From Pseudomonadota bacterium (GTDB lineage: Bacteria > Pseudomonadota > Gammaproteobacteria > Xanthomonadales > Xanthomonadaceae): 5,605 nt of DNA. This document shows positions 1 to 5,605 of this stretch, piece after piece (position 1 is the first letter of the stretch; every line of letters begins with the position of its first letter). The stretch is from assembly GCA_023423605.1 (NCBI GenBank), contig JAFAFF010000313.1:1-5605 (forward strand), read 5' to 3'. Both the position numbers and the translations under genes were made by a program. The notes beneath the pieces were generated by a model. That model was not told the DNA's origin. It ran no database searches and was given only the letters and a program-made list of their open reading frames with translations.

Positions 1-1584
1 ATGAGTGCTGACCTGCTACCCGTTCGCCGGGCCCTGCTTTCCGTTTCCGACAAGACCGGCCTGATCGAACTGGCCACCGCGCTGTCCGCACGCGGCGTGG
101 AGCTGCTGTCCACCGGCGGTACCGCCCGTGCGATCCGCGATGCCGGCCTGCCCGTGAAGGACGTGGCCGACATCACCGGCTTCCCGGAAATGATGGATGG
201 GCGGGTCAAGACATTGCATCCGAAGGTACACGGTGGCCTGCTCGGCCGCGCCGGCACCGATGACGCGGTGATGGCCGACCATGGCATCGGCGCCATCGAC
301 CTGCTGGTGCTGAACCTGTATCCGTTCGAATCGGTCACCGCCAGGGCCGACTGCACCCTGGCCGATGCGGTGGAGAACATCGACATCGGCGGACCGGCCA
401 TGCTGCGTTCGGCGGCGAAGAATTTCGCGCGCGTGACCGTGGCGACCGACCCCTCGCAGTACGCCGAACTGCTGGCCGAACTGGATACGAACGACGGCCA
501 GCTGTCCGCCGCCCGGCGCTTCGCCTTCTCCGTGGCCGCATTCAACCGCGTTGCACAGTACGATGCGGCGATCAGCAACTATCTTTCGGCCGTTACGTCC
601 ACTGATGAAGCGGTTCCCGTGCGCGGTGAGTTCCCGGCACAGATGAACTCCAGTTTCGTGAAGGTGATGGACCTGCGTTACGGCGAGAACCCGCACCAGA
701 GCGGCGCGTTCTACCGCGACCTGTACCCGGTTCCGGGCACGCTGGCCACCTTCCAGCAGCTGCAGGGCAAGGAGCTGAGCTACAACAACCTGGCCGATGC
801 CGATGCCGCGTGGGAATGCGTGCGCCAGTTCGATGCGCCCGCCTGCGTGATCGTCAAGCACGCCAACCCGTGCGGCGTGGCCGTGGGCGCCGGCAACGGC
901 GATGCCTACGAGCTGGCCTACGCCACGGACCCGACCAGTGCCTTCGGCGGCATCATCGCCTTCAACAAGCCGCTCGACGCAGCCACCGCGCAGGTCATCC
1001 TCGACCGCCAGTTCGTCGAAGTGCTGATCGCTCCGGACTACGAGCCGGCAGCGCTGGAATACGCCACGAAGAAGGCCAACGTGCGCGTGCTGCGCATTCC
1101 CCATGGCGATGGCCTGAACAACTTCGACAGCAAGCGGATCGGCTCCGGCCTGCTGCTGCAGTCGTCGGACAACCGCGGCATGCGTCGCGACGAACTGAAG
1201 GTGGTCAGCAAGCTGGCGCCCACCGAAAAGCAGTTCACCGACCTGCTGTTCGCATGGAAGGTGGCCAAGTTCGTGAAGTCCAACGCGATCGTCTATGCCA
1301 AGGACAACCGCACGATTGGCGTGGGCGCAGGACAGATGAGCCGCGTGTACTCGGCGCGCATCGCCGGCATCAAGGCCGCCGACGCGAACCTGGTGGTGGA
1401 AGGGTCGGTGATGGCCTCCGATGCGTTCTTCCCGTTCCGCGATGGCATCGATGCAGCCGCCGCCGCCGGCATCAAGGCGGTGATCCAGCCGGGCGGTTCC
1501 ATGCGCGATGCCGAAGTGATCGCCGCTGCCGACGAGCATGGCCTGGCGATGGTGTTCACCGGCGTGCGCCACTTTCGGCATTGA
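1..1584 (+). CDS. purH: Bifunctional AICAR formyltransferase / IMP cyclohydrolase
   Basis: This cytoplasmic enzyme catalyses the last two steps of de novo IMP synthesis: it formylates AICAR using 10-formyl-tetrahydrofolate, then closes the ring to IMP. The 527-residue protein matches the usual family length (E. coli about 529) and aligns with E. coli PurH throughout. The N-terminal cyclohydrolase domain (about 1-200) shows SVSDKTG (14-20), STGGT (37-41), [13 protein letters not shown] (67-79), NLYPF (105-109) and IDIGG (127-131). K70, Y107, D128 and K140 correspond to the cyclohydrolase residues known from avian ATIC. The C-terminal transformylase domain shows KHANPCG (286-292, with the catalytic Lys-His pair), SNAIVYA (427-433), GQMSRV (444-449) and QPGGS (496-500). 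The window begins exactly at the ATG, so the promoter and ribosome binding site cannot be seen; the N-terminus agrees with the family. No terminator follows, so transcription probably continues into the next gene and purD. Confidence 0.98.
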   Translation: MSADLLPVRRALLSVSDKTGLIELATALSARGVELLSTGGTARAIRDAGLPVKDVADITGFPEMMDGRVKTLHPKVHGGLLGRAGTDDAVMADHGIGAIDLLVLNLYPFESVTARADCTLADAVENIDIGGPAMLRSAAKNFARVTVATDPSQYAELLAELDTNDGQLSAARRFAFSVAAFNRVAQYDAAISNYLSAVTSTDEAVPVRGEFPAQMNSSFVKVMDLRYGENPHQSGAFYRDLYPVPGTLATFQQLQGKELSYNNLADADAAWECVRQFDAPACVIVKHANPCGVAVGAGNGDAYELAYATDPTSAFGGIIAFNKPLDAATAQVILDRQFVEVLIAPDYEPAALEYATKKANVRVLRIPHGDGLNNFDSKRIGSGLLLQSSDNRGMRRDELKVVSKLAPTEKQFTDLLFAWKVAKFVKSNAIVYAKDNRTIGVGAGQMSRVYSARIAGIKAADANLVVEGSVMASDAFFPFRDGIDAAAAAGIKAVIQPGGSMRDAEVIAAADEHGLAMVFTGVRHFRH

Positions 1585-1614
1585 TGGACGTAGCGCCATC
1601 TTCTGCATCTAACG

Positions 1615-1630
1615 AAAAAGGAATCTCGTA
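1615..1630 (+). promoter_or_regulatory. Ribosome binding site of the unknown gene at 1631
   Basis: AAAAAGGAA (1615-1623) contains AGGA 8 bases before the ATG at 1631, a good Shine-Dalgarno match at normal spacing. It supports the 1631 start. The 46-base gap from the purH stop holds no hairpin or T-run that could end transcription. Confidence 0.7.
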
Positions 1631-2341
1631 ATGCCTGCAACCTCCTCGACTGCCGCGCTCTTTGAGACGCTGAATGCAATTAAAAATCATAAATCTCCAC
1701 ATGATTTCTATACAGCTTGGAAACAACTCTTTGGCTCCAGGGACAATCTAAGCGTCTTGAGAGAGCTTGGCCTTTTGTTTCCCCTAGTCGAAAACGCAGC
1801 GTTGGAAGCGAGCTCCTTTGGGAACGGACTGACAGGCCAGTCCACGAAACATTGGAGAACTCAAGTTCTCACCTCGATTACAGGTGCAACTGCGCACAAC
1901 AATTGGGAGAAATTTCGAAGCGGAATCGACGTACACACTCTGGGATATCTCGAGCTACAGGCGAACTTGGTCGGCAACATAAACTCAGACCAACCCATCT
2001 CTGAAGAAGGGCTGGGCGAAGCACTCGAACAGCTAAAGGCTGCCCTGCTCCAAATTGGCCAATCTTCCCTTTCAGTGGAAGTGAAAGCAATTCTTCTTCG
2101 TCGCATCCGCGAACTGATTGCAGCCATCGAAGACTATCGATTTATTGGCAATCCTGCGCTCTTCGATCATTTCAAAGCAGCTTCGTTCGACATCTCAGCC
2201 GCCAAGGCAGACAATCCTGAGGTGTCCAAGATTGACGGGCTAGACAAGGGTCTATCCATCCTGGCTAATGCAATTTCAGTGGCATCCAGTGTTAAGGGGT
2301 TAGCCAAACCAGCATTGAAGTTATTGGGAATCGAATCATGA
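1631..2341 (+). CDS. Hypothetical protein inserted between purH and purD (putative acquired gene)
   Basis: I do not recognise the family. The 236-residue protein has no cysteine and no methionine after the first, no signal peptide and no enzyme motif I can name. It looks mostly helical. Likely segments are an N-terminal helical part (about 5-60, with W30 in a YTAWKQLF stretch), a polar middle (60-120, W75 and W92), a long amphipathic helix pair (about 126-172, including [17 protein letters not shown] at 155-171), and a hydrophobic, glycine- and alanine-containing C-terminal segment (208-233) that could pack in a core or touch a membrane. The coding sequence is much less GC-rich than its neighbours (21 of 60 bases at 1681-1740 against 39 of 60 at 2341-2400). 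It uses codons rare in the flanking genes (AGA, AGG, ATA, CTA, AAA, AAT). An open frame of this length at this GC, with a good Shine-Dalgarno, argues that it is real. Its TGA overlaps the purD ATG (ATGA, 2338-2341), so it is probably cotranscribed and translationally coupled with purD. I infer horizontal acquisition. A role in purine metabolism is not indicated, and the true role is unknown. Confidence 0.85.
   Translation: MPATSSTAALFETLNAIKNHKSPHDFYTAWKQLFGSRDNLSVLRELGLLFPLVENAALEASSFGNGLTGQSTKHWRTQVLTSITGATAHNNWEKFRSGIDVHTLGYLELQANLVGNINSDQPISEEGLGEALEQLKAALLQIGQSSLSVEVKAILLRRIRELIAAIEDYRFIGNPALFDHFKAASFDISAAKADNPEVSKIDGLDKGLSILANAISVASSVKGLAKPALKLLGIES
2326..2337 (+). promoter_or_regulatory. 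Ribosome binding site of purD inside the end of the upstream gene
   Basis: GGGAA (2326-2330) lies 7 bases before the purD ATG at 2338 and within the last codons of the unknown gene. It is a moderate Shine-Dalgarno. With the 4-base ATGA overlap, it suggests purD is translated both by reinitiation from the upstream gene and from its own site. The hexamer GGAATC sits exactly 5 bases before the ATG both here (2327-2332) and at the unknown gene (1620-1625). Confidence 0.55.
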
Positions 2342-3621
2342 AGATCCTCGTCATCGGCTCTGGCGGCCGCGAACACGCCTTGGCATGGAAGCTGGCCCAG
2401 TCCTCCCGCGTCGATGAGGTGCTCGTGGCCCCCGGCAACGCAGGCACCGCGATGGAAGCGAAGTGCCGCAACGTGGCGGTGAAGGTCACCGACATCGATG
2501 GCCTGCTGGCGCTGGCGCAGTCCGAAGGCATCGCCCTGACCGTGGTTGGGCCGGAAGTGCCACTGGTGGCCGGCGTGGTCGACCGTTTCCGCGAAGCCGG
2601 ACTGCGCATCTTCGGGCCCACCGCCGCCGCCGCGCAGCTGGAAGGCAGCAAGGCCTACGCCAAGGACTTCCTGGCCCGCCATCACATTCCCACCGCGTTC
2701 TACGCGGTGCACAGCGATGTGGATGCCGCACTGGCCTATGTGCGTGACAAGGGCGCGCCGATCGTGGTCAAGGCCGATGGCCTGGCTGCCGGCAAGGGCG
2801 TGATCGTGGCGATGACGCTGGCCGAAGCCGAAGACGCAGTGCGCGACATGCTGTCCGGCAATGCGTTCGGCGATGCCGGTGCTCGCGTGGTCATCGAGGA
2901 ATTCCTCGACGGCGAAGAAGCCAGTTTCATTTCGATGGTGGATGGCGTGCATGCGCTGCCGATGGCCACCTCGCAGGACCACAAGCGCGTAGGCGACGGC
3001 GATACCGGGCCGAACACCGGTGGCATGGGCGCCTATTCCCCGGCACCGGTGGTGACGCCGGAGGTGCATGCACGCGTGATGCGTGAAGTGGTCGAACCCA
3101 CCGTGCGGGGCATGATCGCCGATGGCATTCCGTTCACCGGTTTCCTCTACGCCGGGCTGATGATCGATGCCAGCGGCGCACCGAAGGTGATCGAATTCAA
3201 CGTACGCTTCGGTGACCCGGAAACCCAGCCGGTGATGCTGCGCCTGCAGTCGGATCTCGTCGAGCTGGTGGAAGCCGCCATCGACGGCCGCTTGGACCAG
3301 GTGCAGGCACAGTGGGATGCGCGCCCGTCGCTGGGCGTGGTGATGGCCGCCAGGCCCTATCCGGAATCGCCGATCACCGGCGACGTGATTTCCGGCCTGG
3401 ACGACGTGCCGGCCAGCGCCAAGGTGTTCCATGCAGGCACGGCATTGGATGCGCACAACCAGGTGCTCAGCGCAGGAGGGCGCGTGCTGTGTGTTGCGTC
3501 ACTGGGCAACAGCGTGCGCGACGCGCAGGCCAACGCCTATGCCGGCGTGGCCAAGGTCACCTGGGCCAACGAGTTCCACCGCAACGACATCGGCTGGCGG
3601 GCAATTGCACGCGAAGGTTGA
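2338..3621 (+). CDS. purD: Phosphoribosylamine-glycine ligase (GAR synthetase)
   Basis: This cytoplasmic ATP-grasp ligase catalyses the second step of de novo purine synthesis, joining 5-phosphoribosylamine and glycine with ATP to give GAR. The 427-residue protein has normal family length and all the expected parts. The N-terminal domain starts with VIGSGGREHAL (5-15), followed by GPE (71-73) and FGP (92-94). The ATP-grasp part has KADGLAAGKGV (145-155), EEFLDGEE (187-194), DGDTGPNTGGMGAYSP (220-235) and the signature RFGDPETQ (290-297), which supplies metal- and ATP-binding residues. The C-terminal domain (about 325-427) is complete. The ATG at 2338 is the family-typical start ([10 protein letters not shown]). 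It overlaps the stop of the preceding unknown gene by 4 bases, so purD expression depends on an operon running from purH. High GC and codon use return at once at the start codon. A strong terminator follows. Confidence 0.98.
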   Translation: MKILVIGSGGREHALAWKLAQSSRVDEVLVAPGNAGTAMEAKCRNVAVKVTDIDGLLALAQSEGIALTVVGPEVPLVAGVVDRFREAGLRIFGPTAAAAQLEGSKAYAKDFLARHHIPTAFYAVHSDVDAALAYVRDKGAPIVVKADGLAAGKGVIVAMTLAEAEDAVRDMLSGNAFGDAGARVVIEEFLDGEEASFISMVDGVHALPMATSQDHKRVGDGDTGPNTGGMGAYSPAPVVTPEVHARVMREVVEPTVRGMIADGIPFTGFLYAGLMIDASGAPKVIEFNVRFGDPETQPVMLRLQSDLVELVEAAIDGRLDQVQAQWDARPSLGVVMAARPYPESPITGDVISGLDDVPASAKVFHAGTALDAHNQVLSAGGRVLCVASLGNSVRDAQANAYAGVAKVTWANEFHRNDIGWRAIAREG

Positions 3622-3629
3622 GCGGGATA

Positions 3630-3650
3630 GTGCTGGCCAGCGGCTGGCAC
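3630..3650. repeat. Short GC-rich hairpin, possibly a degenerate Stenotrophomonas palindromic repeat
   Basis: GTGCTGGCC (3630-3638) and GGCTGGCAC (3642-3650) form a 9-bp stem, two of the pairs being G-U in RNA, around an AGC loop. It starts 9 bases after the purD stop. Stenotrophomonas genomes carry many intergenic palindromes that begin with GTAG and have a GTGCCGGCC-like arm. Here the preceding bases are ATAG, so this would be a decayed single copy. It may simply act as a stabilising 3' stem for purD mRNA. One copy in the window cannot prove membership of a repeat family. Confidence 0.45.
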
Positions 3651-3663
3651 CACTGGCGAGAAA

Positions 3664-3703
3664 AAAGGCCGCGATTCTCTGCAATCGCGGCCTTTGTTTT
3701 TTT
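3664..3703. terminator. Strong bidirectional intrinsic terminator between purD and rpoH
   Basis: AAAGGCCGCGATT (3664-3676) and AATCGCGGCCTTT (3683-3695) form a perfect 13-bp stem with a 6-base loop. On the plus strand it is followed by G and seven Ts (3697-3703), ending the purH-purD transcript about 40 bases after the purD stop. On the minus strand the six As at 3661-3666 become a U-run after the same stem, ending rpoH transcription. It sits between two convergent genes, as such two-way terminators usually do. Confidence 0.93.
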
Positions 3704-3718
3704 CCAGCAACCGGTGGA

Positions 3719-4594
<876 letters not shown>

Positions 4595-4604
4595 GGGTCT
4601 CATC

Positions 4605-4631
4605 TTAGCAGTCCGGTAGTTGGACTGCTAA
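4605..4631. promoter_or_regulatory. Perfect inverted repeat directly upstream of rpoH
   Basis: TTAGCAGTCC (4605-4614) and GGACTGCTAA (4622-4631) are perfect 10-bp arms around a 7-base spacer. The near edge is 1 base from the upstream rpoH ATG (4603) and 10 bases from the preferred one (4594). No T-run follows on either strand, so it is not an intrinsic terminator. In mRNA that starts further upstream it would form a stable stem whose 3' arm covers the bases just before the start codons. As DNA it could be a protein-binding site. It overlaps the -10 of the proposed sigma-E type promoter. Confidence 0.6.
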
Positions 4632-4647
4632 AGGTCGGAAAAGTTCC
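4620..4647 (-). promoter_or_regulatory. Putative sigma-E (RpoE) type promoter of rpoH
   Basis: On the minus strand GGAACTT (4647-4641) is followed after 16 bases by TCCAA (4624-4620). The sigma-E consensus is GGAACTT, about 16 bases, then TCAAA or TCTGA, so the -35 is perfect and the -10 matches four of five. Transcription would begin near 4613, giving a leader of only about 10-20 bases. rpoH of E. coli and relatives is a known sigma-E target, which makes the match biologically sensible. The rest of 4632-4838 shows no convincing sigma-70 promoter, although a housekeeping promoter would be expected there. Confidence 0.6.
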
Positions 4648-4796
4648 AGTGTTCCGGCTGCAGAACAATGGCGCCAAGTACCCCGTTACCCTACCGCGAT
4701 TTGGTGACAGTGGCGAGTTGTTGAGGCACCTGAAAATTTCTCTTTTGAATCAATAAGATGGATGATGAATTGCGGCCCGCGGTGCGTCATATTCTG

Positions 4797-4825
4797 CTGA
4801 ACGGCGCGCACGAGCGCCTGTTCAG
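4797..4825. other. Hairpin downstream of ung, without a U-run
   Basis: CTGAAC and GTTCAG (4797-4802 and 4820-4825) continue inward with GGCGC and GCGCC (4803-4807 and 4814-4818), with a single unpaired T at 4819 and a 6-base loop. This makes an 11-bp interrupted stem starting 14 bases past the ung stop. Neither side has a T-run, so an intrinsic terminator is not supported. It may stabilise the ung 3' end, or termination may be Rho-dependent. Confidence 0.45.
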
Positions 4826-4838
4826 GCCAGAAGGGTTG

Positions 4839-5579
4839 TCAACCATTCAGCCGGGCAGCGCCCGGCGCTACCTGCAGCTGCGCCCGCGGCGGCAGCGACC
4901 AGTCGATGGGGGCCTGCCCGCGTCGCTGCAGGTAGTCGTTGGCCGCGGAAAAATGCCCGCAGCCGAGAAAACCGCGGTGCGCCGACAGTGGCGAGGGATG
5001 CGGGGCCTTCAGCACCCGGTGGCGACGCGTGTCGATCACCTTGCCCTTCTGCTGTGCGTAGCTGCCCCACAGCATGAAGACCAGGCCTTCGCGCTCCCGG
5101 TTCAGGGTTTCCACTACGTGATCGGTGAATCCTTCCCAGCCACGTTTCTGATGGGCGCCAGCCTTGCCCTCTTCCACCGTCAGCACCGCATTGAGCAGCA
5201 GCACGCCACGCTGTGCCCAGGGCAGCAGACAGCCATGGTCCGGGCGGGGAATATCGAGATCGCGCTCGATCTCCTTGTAGATGTTGAGCAGCGATGGCGG
5301 CACCGGCACGCCCGGCAGCACGGAAAAACTCAGTCCATGCGCCTGGCCGCGCCCGTGGTAAGGGTCCTGCCCCAGGATCACCACTTTCACCTTGTCAAAC
5401 GGCGTGGCATCGAACGCGGCGAAGATCTGCGGCCCCGGCGGAAACACCGCCGCGCCACTGGCCTTGCGCTCGCGCAGGAAGTGCGAAAGCTCGCGCATCT
5501 GCGGCTGCAGCAGCCAGTCGCCGACATGCGCCTTCCAGCTTTCTTCCAGATGGATCTTCGAAGCAGCAGCCTGGCTCAT
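4839..5579 (-). CDS. ung: Uracil-DNA glycosylase, family 1
   Basis: This enzyme removes uracil from DNA, arising by cytosine deamination or dUTP misincorporation, and starts base excision repair. The 246-residue protein carries every family 1 signature: GQDPYHG (70-76, with D72 as the catalytic aspartate that activates water), FSV (85-87, stacking on uracil), PPSLLN (94-99), GVLLLN (125-130, with N130 reading the uracil edge) and [11 protein letters not shown] (194-204, with H194 as the catalytic histidine and the DNA-intercalating loop). Length is slightly above E. coli (229) because of a C-terminal tail of about 18 residues after IDW (225-227). The ATG at 5579 gives a sensible N-terminus ([15 protein letters not shown]), though no clear Shine-Dalgarno precedes it. 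That fits translation coupled to a gene upstream, beyond the window edge. It is not obviously in one transcription unit with rpoH, since 235-244 bases with a hairpin and an rpoH promoter candidate lie between. Confidence 0.97.
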   Translation of the reverse strand: MSQAAASKIHLEESWKAHVGDWLLQPQMRELSHFLRERKASGAAVFPPGPQIFAAFDATPFDKVKVVILGQDPYHGRGQAHGLSFSVLPGVPVPPSLLNIYKEIERDLDIPRPDHGCLLPWAQRGVLLLNAVLTVEEGKAGAHQKRGWEGFTDHVVETLNREREGLVFMLWGSYAQQKGKVIDTRRHRVLKAPHPSPLSAHRGFLGCGHFSAANDYLQRRGQAPIDWSLPPRAQLQVAPGAARLNG

Positions 5580-5605
5580 GACATCAGCGACCGGGGGTCC
5601 AGGCG
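5576..5605 (-). CDS. Possible 3' end of an upstream gene overlapping ung (partial)
   Basis: Reading the minus strand from the window edge in one frame gives RLDPRSLMS followed by TGA at 5578-5576, overlapping the ung ATG as ATGA. Such an overlap would explain the missing Shine-Dalgarno before ung. Only nine codons are visible, no family can be named, and another frame also ends nearby (TGA at 5587-5585). This is therefore a suggestion that the start of ung is coupled to an upstream cistron. Confidence 0.25.
   Translation of the reverse strand, partial: RLDPRSLMS

Noticed and set aside
16..1608. A 530-codon open frame on the minus strand across purH
   Set aside because: It is antisense to an unmistakable purH. 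The translation is rich in His, Gly, Arg and Ala without any motif, typical of an antisense shadow in high-GC DNA.
810..1631. A 273-codon Arg-rich plus-strand open frame overlapping purH
   Set aside because: It is out of frame with purH and full of Arg and Gln, a frame-shifted reading of GC-rich codons.
1631..2341. The inserted gene as a toxin-antitoxin or insertion-sequence remnant
   Set aside because: It is a single gene with no partner, no transposase motif and no flanking inverted repeats in the window.
2167..3456. A 429-codon open frame on the minus strand across purD and the end of the unknown gene
   Set aside because: It is a His- and Gly-rich shadow of purD with no family signature or credible start, and it crosses the sharp composition boundary.
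4640..4668. A sigma-70 promoter for rpoH (TTGTTC at 4668-4663, AACTTT 17 bases later)
   Set aside because: The spacing is right, but the -10 hexamer matches the consensus poorly, so I do not annotate it.
4797..4825. Intrinsic terminator of ung
   Set aside because: The stem is real, but there is no T-run on either strand, so I list it only as a hairpin.
4758..5605. An open frame on the plus strand starting at ATG 4758, open to the window end and antisense to ung
   Set aside because: Inside ung it runs in codon register with ung and stays open because ung avoids codons whose complement is a stop. It has no good ribosome binding site. The first 27 codons, outside ung, show nothing I recognise, so I treat it as chance.

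Overview
The window looks like chromosomal DNA from a high-GC gammaproteobacterium of the Xanthomonadaceae, most likely Stenotrophomonas. This rests on recognised PurH, PurD, RpoH and Ung protein sequences, roughly 65% GC in the housekeeping genes, and a short GC-rich hairpin after purD that resembles the palindromic repeats common in Stenotrophomonas. The genus is a judgement from memory, not a database result.

Layout: purH (1-1584, +) and purD (2338-3621, +) are two genes of de novo purine synthesis. Between them, in the same direction, lies a 236-codon gene of unknown function (1631-2341). Its base composition is clearly lower in GC, with codons unlike its neighbours. It begins 46 bases after the purH stop behind its own ribosome binding site, and its stop overlaps the purD start (ATGA). 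I see no terminator between purH and purD, so the three genes are probably one transcription unit, with purD translation coupled to the inserted gene. A repeat-like hairpin and a strong terminator (stem 3664-3695) follow purD. The terminator has U-runs on both strands and therefore also serves rpoH, which converges from the other side.

rpoH (heat-shock sigma factor 32) is on the minus strand at 3719-4594, with an alternative start at 4603. Its upstream region holds a perfect 10-bp inverted repeat directly before the start codon and a good match to an extracytoplasmic-stress (sigma-E type) promoter, whose -10 element falls inside that repeat. Upstream of it, also on the minus strand, is ung (uracil-DNA glycosylase, 4839-5579), followed by a hairpin without a U-run. 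The last 30 bases of the window may hold the end of another minus-strand gene overlapping ung by 4 bases.

The most noteworthy item is the unknown gene fitted seamlessly into the purine operon, which looks like an acquired accessory gene using housekeeping transcription. The second is the rpoH leader architecture. The rest is ordinary housekeeping DNA.
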